This document shows positions 27,530 through 38,200 of a DNA stretch of 64,000 nucleotides, piece by piece. Location of the stretch: the NCBI RefSeq assembly GCF_022063185.1, contig NZ_CP091913.1, positions 3,225,501-3,289,500 of the forward strand, read 5' to 3'. This DNA comes from Nostoc sp. UHCC 0870. GTDB taxonomy: Bacteria; Cyanobacteriota; Cyanobacteriia; Cyanobacteriales; Nostocaceae. A model generated the notes under the pieces. That model saw only the letters and a program-made list of their open reading frames with translations, was not told the DNA's origin and made no database searches. The stretch's first letter is position 1. The number at the start of each line of letters is the position of its first letter. Both the position numbers and the translations under genes were made by a program.

Positions 27530-28567
27530 TTAAATTCCGGTTTTACGACGATAAAGTAACCAAATAAATAGGGGTGAACCTAATAAAGCGGTTACTGAAC
27601 CTACGGGAAGTTCTACAGCACCTAACCGGGATAGTAAGTCTGCAATCGTCATGACTACTGCGCCTCCTAATGCACTGAGTGGTAATACGGCGCGATAGTC
27701 TGTCCCTACGAGTAGGCGGATACCATGCGGTACTATTAAGCCAACAAACCCAATTAAGCCGCCAATGCTGACAGCACCTGCGGCTAATAGTGTAGCAACT
27801 CCGCCAATTAAAATGCGCGATCGCGTTAGGGAAACCCCCAAACTAACTGCTAATTCATCCCCTAGATTTAATAAGTTCACCGATCGCGCTAACAAACATC
27901 CCAATACTAATGCCACACTAATATAAGAGCCGGCCGTGGTTACTTCTGTCCATCCCCTTCCATTCAAACTCCCAATCAGCCAATTTAGCGCAGCCTGTAT
28001 GCGTCCATCCTCTGTTAAAAGTAGTAGCACAGACTGGATTGCACCAAACATTGCACTTACTGCTACACCACCTAAAATCAACCTTTCAACAGAAACACCA
28101 TCCCCAGTCTTGGCTAAAAAATAGACAATCACTGTTGTAAATACACCCCCAACCCAAGCCGCCAAGGGAATCCAAGCTACGAATACGCCTAAACTGAACA
28201 TAGCGATCGCAACTAAACCAGCACCCGCAGAAATACCTAGTAAAAACGGGTCGGCTAGTCCGTTACGTAACATTCCCTGGAGTAGTGAACCTGCCATTCC
28301 TAAAGCTGCACCAACCAAAATAGCAGCCACAGTTCTCGGTAAGCGCAAATCCCAAAGAATAGTTTGATAAAGTTCGTCTCCTTTTCGCCAAAGAGCTTGC
28401 CATAATTGTTCAGGTGTCATGGCGACAGCACCAAAAGATAAGGATAATCCTACCGCCAATACTAGAACAACAACTAAAAATAAGGTAGCCAAGATTACCC
28501 GCGCTTCATTTTTAGAAGCAGCGTTAACACTCCTGAACATTGCTTGCTGTCGCTGCTTGAGTTTCAT
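27530..28567 (-). CDS. FecCD-family ABC transporter permease
   Basis: 345 residues with about ten hydrophobic helices, starting with VILATLFLVVVLVLAVGLSL. Family marks: LRLPRTVAAILVGAALGMAG with SLLQGMLRN, LADPFLLGISAGAGL and VGLIVPHGIRLLVGTDYR, all typical of BtuC/FecD/HmuU permeases. It would form a homodimeric channel with the downstream ATPase. It heads the four-gene uptake group. A MITE-like repeat sits 32 bases upstream of its start and may have displaced or supplied the promoter. Confidence 0.92.
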   Translation of the reverse strand: MKLKQRQQAMFRSVNAASKNEARVILATLFLVVVLVLAVGLSLSFGAVAMTPEQLWQALWRKGDELYQTILWDLRLPRTVAAILVGAALGMAGSLLQGMLRNGLADPFLLGISAGAGLVAIAMFSLGVFVAWIPLAAWVGGVFTTVIVYFLAKTGDGVSVERLILGGVAVSAMFGAIQSVLLLLTEDGRIQAALNWLIGSLNGRGWTEVTTAGSYISVALVLGCLLARSVNLLNLGDELAVSLGVSLTRSRILIGGVATLLAAGAVSIGGLIGFVGLIVPHGIRLLVGTDYRAVLPLSALGGAVVMTIADLLSRLGAVELPVGSVTALLGSPLFIWLLYRRKTGI

Positions 28568-28599
28568 GTATTTCTCTTGATTACTACAGGGTGATTAAT

Positions 28600-28740
28600 C
28601 TAGTACCGCAAGGCGGAATTCAAAATTCAAAATGACGCTCGCGGACTCGCTAACGCTACGCTAACAAAATTCAAAATGAATACAGTGTAAGCGTTTCATT
28701 GATTTGGAATGGTCTGTTTATTTCCGCCGTTCTGTACTAG
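28600..28740. mobile_element. MITE-like element, copy 1 (141 bp), with nested insertion
   Basis: The terminal inverted repeats CTAGTACCGCAAGGCGGA (left) and CTAGTACAGAACGGCGGA (right, read inward) match at 14 of 18 positions. The interior has TTCAAAA units and GAATACAGTGTAAGCG. A second copy in opposite orientation lies at 48350-48460. Copy 1 carries about 30 extra bases (ACGCTCGCGGACTCGCTAAC and onward, about 28634-28665) of a different small repeat, so it was itself invaded. It has no coding capacity, so it depends on a transposase elsewhere. Confidence 0.7.
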
Positions 28741-28782
28741 TAGGGTGGAATCCCAAGCAGGTAAGAATGAGGATAAGTCTAA

Positions 28783-28995
28783 TTGATTATTAATGTCAAT
28801 AGACAGGCTGTCGTAGAACTTTTTAATTCAGATGACACTAATGAAGCGGGTTCATTTTGCATGGTGGCGATCGCCTCTGTCCTGATTGTTGGTGCTATCC
28901 TCATTTTACTAGCTGGGGTTAGTAAGCTGTTACACACCAGAAAAGAGGTAAGTAGCACTACGCAAAATTCCCAAGAAATAATACTGATTTTGTAA
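28783..28995 (+). CDS. Possible small membrane protein, 70 aa
   Basis: The frame starts at TTG 28783 (MIINVNRQAVVELFN) and has one strong membrane segment (FCMVAIASVLIVGAILILLA) followed by a basic stretch (KLLHTRKEV). That is a plausible single-pass small protein. There is no clear ribosome-binding site and no recognised family, and it begins just after the MITE-like element. A shorter version from ATG 28861 is possible. The call is tentative. The rest of the 28568-29278 gap shows no further gene. Confidence 0.35.
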   Translation: MIINVNRQAVVELFNSDDTNEAGSFCMVAIASVLIVGAILILLAGVSKLLHTRKEVSSTTQNSQEIILIL

Positions 28996-29278
28996 TTTTT
29001 TGATGAACTATTATTTACTAAAACTTTATAGAATATCGGTAATTAGTTTGTGTTTTTCAAAGTTTTGATATTCTCCTCACTGATTGCGGATGAGTTTATA
29101 TACTTAAGTACAGATTGATAGTAATTCTTGATACATGAGATTCTCAATTAATTGCTGAATGAAACATTTTTGTTGGAGAATTGTTAACAGGAATTTAAAA
29201 ATCAACACAGCAAACCTATACGAAACTTGATACCTTGATACAAGGAGACAATTACTGAAAATCGCCAATCGCAAATTC

Positions 29279-29749
29279 ATGGAATCTTTATCAATTAGCT
29301 CTTTACTTGAAGATTTAAAAAAGCCTGATGCTTTAGTCCGGGAGCAAGCAACAAAGAAACTCTGGCGTATTTGGTTTCAGCAAAAGGGAGTTTACGGGCT
29401 GGAAAAAATCGACCAAAGTCAAAAATTGCTTGATGCTGGGGAAACTACTGAAGCTGAAAAAATTCTTAACGAACTTATCAAAGAACAACCTGACTTTGCC
29501 GAAGCTTGGAATCGTCGTGCTTTTCTCTACTACAGCACAGGCGATTATCGCAAATCCCTAGGCGACTGTCAGATGGTGATTCAGATTAACCCTGTACATT
29601 TCGGTGCGCTACATGGTATGGGTTTATGTTACGCAGCTTTAGGAAAATACAGTAAAGCTATCAAGGCTTTTAGACGCGCCTTAGAAATTCAGCCCTACTC
29701 TTTGGTGAATCAAAAATTAATTTTAGAATGTACACTCAGACTGAGCTAA
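29279..29749 (+). CDS. TPR-repeat protein, 156 aa
   Basis: The protein begins MESLSISSLLEDLKKPDALV, an armadillo/HEAT-like helical start (VREQATKKLWRIWFQQKG), and then has about three tetratricopeptide repeats: SQKLLDAGETTEAEKILNEL, AEAWNRRAFLYYSTGDYRKS and ALHGMGLCYAALGKYSKAIK, with FRRALEIQP after the last. TPRs mediate protein contacts. No signal peptide or catalytic domain is visible. A GGAGACA sequence lies upstream at some distance. A hairpin terminator follows about 60 bases after the stop. The partner is unknown. Confidence 0.82.
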   Translation: MESLSISSLLEDLKKPDALVREQATKKLWRIWFQQKGVYGLEKIDQSQKLLDAGETTEAEKILNELIKEQPDFAEAWNRRAFLYYSTGDYRKSLGDCQMVIQINPVHFGALHGMGLCYAALGKYSKAIKAFRRALEIQPYSLVNQKLILECTLRLS

Positions 29750-29768
29750 AACAGCATAAATAAAACCA

Positions 29769-29800
29769 ATTCGCAATTCGCAATTCGCAATTCGCAATTA
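29769..29800. repeat. Heptanucleotide tandem repeat (AATTCGC)
   Basis: About four units of AATTCGC follow the TPR gene. They are related to the AATTCGT tract at 17278-17298. Confidence 0.8.
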
Positions 29801-29807
29801 AACTAAG

Positions 29808-29831
29808 CCACCCACAAGGGGTGGGGTTTTT
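29808..29831 (+). terminator. Rho-independent terminator after the TPR gene
   Basis: CCACCC, loop ACAAG, GGGTGG, then GGTTTTT. This short GC-rich stem and T-run has the right place and strand to end the TPR-gene transcript. Confidence 0.65.
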
Positions 29832-30203
29832 ACCTACCTTGCGATACAAGGACTGTTTCGCCCACCAGGGGCGTTAGCGGAGCGGGACGTACCCCTCCGG
29901 GGAAGCAAGCTACGCGTCAGCGTCTCGGAGAGAAGTACGGTTTTGAACCTTCACTTTTTGATAAATGTTGTTTCTCCTAACTTCATGGATTGAGCCTAAG
30001 CCAAACAAGGGGTATTTATCAAGCGATCGCTACAGGTATTTACAAAGACTTATATTAAGTTAAGTGGCACGACACCACCATAAACCATGACTAAAACCCA
30101 GAGGGACGCTCAAGAAAGCGCAAAGTAACGGGGAGTTCAAATTCTCAGCGTTACTTTGCGTAAACCTCAGCGTACCTCTGCGTTAAAAAAAGGATATAAG
30201 CTA
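29832..30203. other. Gap with dispersed GC-rich repeats before the FAD oxidase gene
   Basis: No gene is seen. About 29865-29940 holds short dispersed repeats (GGGGCGTTAGCGGAGCGGGA; CAAGCTACGCGTCAGCG). Near 30120-30180 the motif AGCGCAAAGTAACG / CAGCGTTACTTTGCG forms an inverted repeat close to the start of the next gene. Confidence 0.5.
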
Positions 30204-31553
30204 ATGACGATCGCCAACTTGGATACCCTCATTAACTCCCTCACAGACATAGAAACTATTACAGATCCCCACCAAATAGCAAAATTATCCCAAGACTACC
30301 ACACCTTTAGCCCAGTCCTAGTCCCCAAACTAGAAGGCAAAGTCGGGGACATCGTAGTGCGTCCCGCCAACGAACAGGAAGTGATAAAAGTTGCCGCCAC
30401 CTGTGCCAAATACCGTATACCTATCACCGTCAGAGGTGCGGGAACAGGCAATTATGGGCAATGCGTACCCATGCACGGTGGCGTAATTTTAGACATGACC
30501 AAAATGCAAAATGTGTGTTGGGTAAAACCGGGGGTAGCGCGGGTAGAAGCTGGGGTAAAATTAGCCGCCTTAGACAAAAAAGCACGAGAAATTGGCTGGG
30601 AAATGCGGATGTCCCCTTCTACTTACCGCACAGCCACCATTGGCGGATTTATCGCTGGGGGGAGTGGGGGTATAGGCTCAATCCAATATGGATTATTAGG
30701 CGATCGCGGTAATCTATTAGCATTAAAAGTTGTCACCGTAGAAGATGAACCCCGTGTCATTGAGTTGCGCGGCGACGATGTACAGAAGGTAAACCATGCT
30801 TGGGGTATTAACGGCATTATTACAGAAGTCGAAATTCCCTTGGGGCCAGCCTATCCTTGGGCCGAGGTAATTGTCACCTTTGCCGATTTCATGACAGCCG
30901 CCAAGTTTGGGCAAAGCCTAGCTAACGCCGATGGGATGATAAAAAAGTTAATTAGTGTCTTTGCGTCACCAATTCCCCAATACTTCCACCCCTTACAACA
31001 ATATATCCCTGAAGGTACTCACGCAGCATTTTTGCTAGTAGCTGAACCCAGCCTAGAATTATTACCGGGGTTAGTACAGCAATACGGTGGAAAAATCACC
31101 TACCAAAAACCAGCCCACGAAGCAGGTAAAGGTGTTAATTTAGCAGAATTTACCTGGAATCACACCACCTTACACGCCCGGAATGTAGATACCAACATTA
31201 CATACCTGCAAAGTATGATTCCCTCAGCCAAAGGTCTGGAATTAGTAGAGCATTTATATCATCACTTTGGCGATGAAGTCATGATGCACTTGGAATTTAT
31301 TCGGGTGAGTGGTGCAGTAGTTCCCGCCGCTTTACAACTGGTACGCTACACCACAGAAGCACGCCTCAATGAGATTATCAGCTATCACGAAGCGCAGGGC
31401 GTGCTTATTGCTAATCCCCACACCTATATTATTGAAGATGGGGGCAGGAAAGTTATTGATCCTGAACAATTAAAATTTAAGGAAATGGTTGACCCCTATG
31501 GATTAATGAACCCTGGCAAAAGCAAAGTGTTACAATTTAAAATTCAAAATTAG
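30204..31553 (+). CDS. FAD-binding oxidoreductase, GlcD/D-2-hydroxyacid dehydrogenase type
   Basis: I start at ATG 30204 (MTIANLDTLINSLTDIETI), which has an AAAGGA upstream; the frame extends 16 codons further without similarity. About 449 residues. The PCMH/VAO-type FAD domain is clear: VVRPANEQEVIKVAATCAKY and RIPITVRGAGTGNYGQCVPM, with LDMTKMQ and MRMSPSTYRTATIGGFIAGG, then GSGGIGSIQYGLLGDRGN. The C-terminal half matches FAD oxidase C-domains and ends DPYGLMNPGKSKVL. It likely oxidises a 2-hydroxy acid such as glycolate or D-lactate, but the substrate is not fixed. It is the last ordinary gene before the biosynthetic cluster. Confidence 0.88.
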   Translation: MTIANLDTLINSLTDIETITDPHQIAKLSQDYHTFSPVLVPKLEGKVGDIVVRPANEQEVIKVAATCAKYRIPITVRGAGTGNYGQCVPMHGGVILDMTKMQNVCWVKPGVARVEAGVKLAALDKKAREIGWEMRMSPSTYRTATIGGFIAGGSGGIGSIQYGLLGDRGNLLALKVVTVEDEPRVIELRGDDVQKVNHAWGINGIITEVEIPLGPAYPWAEVIVTFADFMTAAKFGQSLANADGMIKKLISVFASPIPQYFHPLQQYIPEGTHAAFLLVAEPSLELLPGLVQQYGGKITYQKPAHEAGKGVNLAEFTWNHTTLHARNVDTNITYLQSMIPSAKGLELVEHLYHHFGDEVMMHLEFIRVSGAVVPAALQLVRYTTEARLNEIISYHEAQGVLIANPHTYIIEDGGRKVIDPEQLKFKEMVDPYGLMNPGKSKVLQFKIQN

Positions 31554-31569
31554 GAATCACAAAAATACA

Positions 31570-31695
31570 CATAGCGTATCCTCATCACATGAGGTAAATC
31601 ATAGCCCCCTCCTTGCGGCACAGAGAAGTCTGAGCGGCAGTTTCCGCCTAACAGAACTTCGGAGGAGGGGGTTTCTTGTACCTCACTACAGCGAG
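31570..31695. repeat. Dispersed repeat family R1, long copy
   Basis: Starts near TATCCTCATCACATGAGG and contains ATCATAGCCCCCTCCTTGCG, AGAAGTCTGAGCGGC, CCTAACAGAACTTCGG and TTCTTGTACCTCACT. It is a near copy of 19450-19580, and the shorter inverted copy is at 13255-13325. No coding capacity. Confidence 0.8.
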
Positions 31696-31724
31696 AACCG
31701 CTATATAGAAATCTAAGTATATGT

Positions 31725-31960
31725 AGGGTTGACATCCTCACCGACCTGAAAGTGCGGTGATTCCAAAGATTACTCTTTGGGTTTCCTCTTTCCACGAGTT
31801 GATTTGCTTAAAGGAGTTTCCCCACTTAAGTATTGATCAGTCTCTCCAGAGGCTGGGCAATTATGAGGTGATGAATTCGGTTATACAAAGTTAAAATTTA
31901 TACTGAGTGGTATAGTACAGCCAGAAAATTACAGTTTTGATGACAGTGAAACGCAGTAAG
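31725..31960. mobile_element. Possible IS200/IS605 (tnpB-type) end relic at the left border of the cluster
   Basis: GGTTGACATCCTCACCGACC is followed by TGAAAGTGCGGTGATTCC: an imperfect hairpin (CACCG/CGGTG) inside a sequence like the conserved end found beyond tnpB genes of cyanobacterial IS605-family elements. Its orientation predicts tnpB on the minus strand to the right, but no tnpB is there, so this would be a deletion relic or a non-autonomous copy. The rest of the 31554-32222 gap has no recognised gene and should include the promoter of the NRPS cluster. The family assignment is from memory of the motif. Confidence 0.4.
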
Positions 31961-32222
31961 GGCGTTCGGCGGGAGCAATTACTTTGCAGCAGTAGCCAAT
32001 ATAATGTACTCTGTATATCTGATGGTGTTGTCATGCTGATATAGTGTAATTATTCACGCCCCTGCAAAATTCTGGAAACCCTTAATTGATCTTTGAGAGG
32101 TAGAAGGAGCGTAAAAGGTTAAGTCATACTTCAATGCAGCACTTAGATAATTTTTTAAAATACAGCATTCTACAATTACACGGAATCTGGGCTAATAGAA
32201 GTAATTATTGAAAATAAATTTT

Positions 32223-35200
32223 ATGACTACACAAAATTTTTTTAGCCAAATATCTAAACAGCAAGTGATTGTTACAGCTACATTTACCAGCGAGCCTATT
32301 GAGGATTCCCTATCGTATTGGTTGAGAGCAATAGGAGTCCCTTATTCAATAGAGTTTGCTCCTTACAATCAGGTATTTCAAGAACTGCTCAATCCAACCA
32401 GCCTTTTGGCTAACAATCAAAATGGAGTCAATGTAGTTCTGGTTAGGTTTGAAGATTGGGAAGGAACTAAGAATCGTCTTAAATTGACAGTTGACGATGA
32501 TCTAAAAGCACACATTATTGGCGATCGCCTCCGCCACACTTTACCCAATCACTTAGAAATAGCTCACCTTAACCAGTACGAAACCGAGTATCTATACCAA
32601 GAAATTTTTGTCGATCGCGTCTATCTCAGACATGGAATTGTCTTCAATGAAGACGACTGTATCATCGATGTCGGCGCAAATATTGGTTTATTCACCTTAT
32701 TTGCCCAGCAAAAATCCCCAAAAGGCACTATTTACTCATTTGAGCCTGCACCCCACGCCTTTGATAAGTTAGCAACTAACGCCAAACTCTACTGTCAAAA
32801 TACCCATCTTTTTAATTGTGGCTTAGGTGGTGAACGTACAGAAGAAACCTTCACTTTTTACCCTCGTTCATCAGTTTTCTCAAGTTTTGCAGCTGACACA
32901 GAGCAAGATGAAAAAGCTATCCGCTCAGTCATTATTAATATGCTGCAACGTGATAATTCTCTGGATGAAGAGTCATTAGAGCGTCTGGCTGATGAATTTC
33001 TCAAAGATAGATTAGAGCGAGAAACTTATCAGGCTCAACTGCGGACTCTTTCCGAAATTATCGAAGAATATAAGATTGAAAAGATTGATTTACTCAAACT
33101 AGATGCAGAAAAAAGCGAATTAGCCATTCTCCAAGGAATTAAAGACAATCACTGGCCTCTGATTAAGCAAATAGTCATGGAGGTGCATGACCAAGAAGGG
33201 AGTACCTTGAAGCGAGTCTTGAGCTTGCTGGAAGACAAAGGCTTTAAATTTGTTGTTGATGAAGAGTCTCTACTACACGGTTCGGGACTCTTTAATATTT
33301 ATGCGACTCGCTACAACCAAAACCACAACCCAGAATCGCCACGACTTGGAAAAAACATAGCCCACTTAGAACAAACCGTCAAGGATTTTGGCAGTGCTTT
33401 AAAAACAGCAGCAACGCGATCGCTAAATCCCTACTTGATCTGTATCTGTCCTCCCTCTCCAACTACTGATACAGCAAATAGCCTTTTGTATGAGAGAATA
33501 CAAGAATCGTTAGCAGATGATCTCGATAACGTCAGTGGTATGTATCTCATAAAAAGTCAAGAATTGACCAATACTTACCCAGTAAAAGAGTACTACGACC
33601 CCTACGGTGACGAACTAGGACACATTCCCTACACGCCAACCTTTTTCTGCGCCTTGGGGACAATGCTAGGACGGAAAATCTTTGCATTAAAAAGCTCTCC
33701 TTACAAAGTGATTGTTCTTGACTGCGACCATACTTTATGGAGTGGTGTTTGTGGAGAAGATGGAGTTGGTGGAGTAAAAATTGATGCACCATTTCGATAT
33801 CTCCAAGAATTTATCGTCGCGCAGCAAGCAGCCGGAAAGTTGATTTGCTTGTGTAGTAAGAATCAAGAAGAGGATGTATTTGCAGTCTTTGACCAAAATC
33901 AAGATATGGTGCTTAAACGCCATCATCTCGTCAATTGGCGCATTAACTGGCAATCAAAATCGGAGAATCTCAAGTCTTTAGCTAGGGAACTGCAACTGAG
34001 TTTAGATAGCTTCATCTTTATTGACGACAATCCAGTTGAGTGTGGTGAAGTTAGAGCCAACTGTCCAGAAGTTCTGACTCTCCAACTTCCCCAAGAAAGC
34101 GATCGCATCCCCCAATTTTTAGAGCATATTTGGGCTTTCGACCAACTCCAAACCACCCAAGAAGACCAACAAAGAACCAACCTCTATCAAGAAAATATCC
34201 AACGCCAACGTTTACAACAAGATTCACTTTCCTTTGCTGATTTCCTAGACCAACTAAACCTAGAAATCGAGATTTCCCCCATGCAAAACGAGCAACTTGC
34301 ACGGGTTGCTCAACTTACCCAACGCACCAATCAGTTTAACCTCACAACTATCCGGCGATCTGAGTCTGAAATTCAACAACTTTGTCATTCAGGAAAATTA
34401 GAATGTCGAGTAGTCCAAGTTAAAGACCGCTTCGGAGATTATGGCTTAGTCGGTCTGCTCTTATTTGCAACGGAGGAAAATGCACTATTTGTAGACACAT
34501 TTTTACTGAGTTGTCGGGTACTTGGTCGGGGTGTAGAGCATCAAATGCTGGCTTATTTGGGAACTCTCGCCCAAGAAAGAGAATTAGAACAAGTCCAGCT
34601 TTTCTATACACCCACAAACAAGAACCAACCAGCCAGAGATTTTCTCACTAGTGTGGGTAGAGAATTTCAGCAGGAGCAAAATGATAGTTGGTTATTCAAT
34701 TTTCCATCTCAAACCGCATCCCAAATTAGTTTCAGACTAATATCCAATAACGATCGCCTAGTTAACAATCCCGAAGCGGAATCTCCTCAACCTCCCCGCG
34801 ACAAGTCTCCTTTTCTGGGTGAGTCTTCCCCCGACTTCCTTGAACACATAGCGCGAAATCTCTACACCCCCGAACTCATCCTCAAAGAGATTACATCCCA
34901 ACAACAACGCCAACGACCCCAGTTAGAGATAGAATTTATCGCCCCTCGCACTTCCATAGAAAAAGCGATCGCTAATTTATTCGCAGAAATCCTCAAACTA
35001 GATCAAGTGGGTGTTAACGATAACTTCTTTGAACTAGGTGGCGATTCGATTCGGGGAGCGATACTAATTAACAAACTGCAAGCGCAGTTAAACGAAATCA
35101 TTCACTTTGTCGTTCTTTTTGATACTAAAACAGTCGCTAATTTAGCGACTTACATAGAAACAAACTACCCACAGACCGCAGCAAAACTACTGGGTAAACA

Positions 35201-38200
35201 AACTGCAATTATTGACCTACCAGAAGAACGCATCGATGAAGCGAAAGTTTTGCAAATGCGATCGCTAATTCCCCCTCTTGCTCCCCCAGTAGATGACGAC
35301 CCAACCCAAAACCCCCCAGCTATCTTTATCCTGTCGCCTCATCGTAGCGGTTCTACCTTACTCCGCGTCATCCTGGGAGGAAATCCCCAATTATTTGCCC
35401 CTCCAGAATTGGAACTACTAACGTTTAATACCATTGGAGAACGCAAAGCCGCATTTTCTGGACGTTACAGCTTTTGGGCGGAAGGGGCGATTCGCACCAT
35501 CATGCAAATTAAAGGGTGCAGTGCAGAAGAAGCGATCGCACTAATGGCAGAATTAGAAGCGCAAAACCTCACCACCAAGCAATTCTATGGACTCATACAA
35601 GAATGGCTGGGCGATAAAATCTTGGTAGACAAGACCCCCTCCTACTCCATAGACTTAGAAACCCTCAAACGGGCAGAAACCAACTTCCAAAACCCCCTCT
35701 ACATCCATCTTGTACGTCATCCCTATGCTACGATGCGCTCCTATGAAGAAGCCAGAGTAGAGCAAACATTTCCCTACGAACATCCCTTCAATAGACGAGA
35801 ACTCGCCGAACTAGTTTGGCTGATTAGCCATCAAAATATTCTCGAATTTTTGCAACAAGTTCCTCAAGAACGCCAGTATCAAGTCAAATTTGAAGACATA
35901 GTTAGCCAGCCCCAGACTACGGTAGAAAGCCTATGTCAATTTTTAGGGCTAGAATTTCATCCCGATATGCTGCAACCATACAAAGAGAAAAAGCAGCGCA
36001 TGACTGATGGCATCTATGCCCAGTCTAGAATGGTAGGGGATGTAAAATTTCACCAGTATCAGACCATTAATGCCAGCACCGCAGATACATGGAAGCAGTA
36101 TTACAGCAGTGACTTCTTGAGTGATGTGGCTTGGGAAGTAGCAGAGTCTTTGGGATATCAAAGCAATAACGGTGCGATTTTGCCTGTTAGTCGAGGAAAT
36201 CAAACAGAACCTCAGACTTTCCCTGTTTCCTTCGCCCAGCAGAGGCTATGGGTTTTAGCTCAATTAGAGCCGGACAACCCTTTCTACAATATGTTTAAAG
36301 CTGTTCGTCTCCAGGGGCGTTTGGATATAGAAATTTTAGAACGTAGCCTTAACGAGATTATCCGCCGTCACGAAGTTCTACGCACCACCTTTAGTTCCGC
36401 AGAGGGAACACCAGTACAAGTAATTGCTCCCCACGCAACTATGAAACTCGTGGTGGTAGACTTGCAAGGATTGTCAGGACAAGCACAGTCAGAACAACTG
36501 CAACTCATCGCCACCCATGATCAATTGCAACCCTTTGACCTGACCCAAGGATTGTTGCTGCGAGTTACCCTAGTACAACTAGAGTCAGAGTCTTATGCTT
36601 TGTTATTGACCATGCACCACATCATCGGTGATGGCTGGTCAATGGGAGTATTCATCAAAGAATTGTCGAGTTTGTATCAAGGCTTATTGGTTGGTGATGC
36701 TTCTCTCCTCCCAGAATTACCAATTCAATACGCAGATTTTACGCTTTGGCAACGCCAATGGTTGCAAGGACAAGCATTACAAACCCAAGTCAATTACTGG
36801 AAGCAACAATTAGCAGCCGCGCCACCGCTTTTAGAACTCCCAACAGACAGGCCTCGTCCCTCCGTGCAGACTTTCCGGGGTTGGTGTTTTTCCTTCCAGC
36901 TAGATGCACATCTGACAGCATCGCTGAAAGAACTCAGCCAAAGGTCAGGAACTACCCTATTTATGACCTTGATGGCAGCTTATGCCACCCTACTGTTCCG
37001 TTACAGTGGTCAAGAAGATATTCTATTGGGAACACCCATCGCTAGCCGTAATCGTCAAGATATAGAAGGGTTAATTGGCTTTTTTGTCAATACCTTAGTG
37101 ATGCGAACTCGCCTAGAAGGAAATCCCAGTTTCTCAGAACTACTAACTCAGGTACGGTCTACCTGCATGGATGCCTACGCCAACCAAGACGTACCCTTTG
37201 AGCAGATTGTCGAAGCTTTGCAAATAGAGCGTAGTCTGAGCCACAGTCCACTATTTCAGGTCATGTTTGCCTTGCAAAATGCACTCATGGAGGAAATAGA
37301 AACACCTGATTTAACTATCGCTCCCCTCAATCTAGATAATGTCAATGCCAAGTTTGACCTCACCCTACAAATGTGGGAACAAGGTAATTGCTTACAAGGC
37401 TTTTGGCAATACAACACCGATTTGTTTGATGAAGATAGAATCGCTCGCATGACTGGTCATTTCCAAGAGTTATTAGCGGGAATTGTCGCCAATCCACAAG
37501 AATCGGTAGGTACATTGCCATTATTAACTGAGCGGGAACATCATCAGTTGCTAGTCGAATGGAATGATACTCGTATAAGCTATCCTGATACAAAGTGCAT
37601 CCATAAAGTATTTGAGGAACAGGTAGAACAAACACCAGATGCGATCGCTCTGGTGTATGAGAATGAGTCTCTCAACTACCGGGAATTGAACGATCGCGCC
37701 AATCAACTAGCGCACTATCTGCAAACCTTGGGAGTCAAACAAGAAGTATTAGTAGGTATTTGTGTCGAGCGATCGCTAGAAATGATTATCGGCATACTAG
37801 CCATCCTCAAAGCTGGCGGTGCATACGTTCCCTTTGACCCCGCCTATCCCCAAGAACGCTTGGCTTATATGTTCCAAGATACAGGGGTATCGGTGCTGCT
37901 CATTCAACAGCAGTTGATGGGATTACTACCCCCCAACTCAGCTAAAGTCATTTGTCTAGACACAGACCGGCAAATTTTCACCCAATATAGCCACGAGAAC
38001 CTGAAAACAGATGTGACACCAGACAACCTCACTCACATCATGTATACCTCTGGTTCTACAGGAACACCCAAAGGTGTCTGCATTATCCATAGAAATGTTG
38101 TGCGCTTGGCTAAGGGAACAAACTATGCCTCATTAACACCACAGGAAGTCTTTCTGCAACTTGGCCCCCTGTCCTTCGATGCCTCCACACTGGAAATATG

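Noticed and set aside
34801..34930. A break in NRPS 1 between the FkbH part and the first carrier, suggesting two genes
   Set aside because: The frame is continuous with no stop or internal start signal; the Pro- and Gln-rich segment looks like an inter-domain linker.
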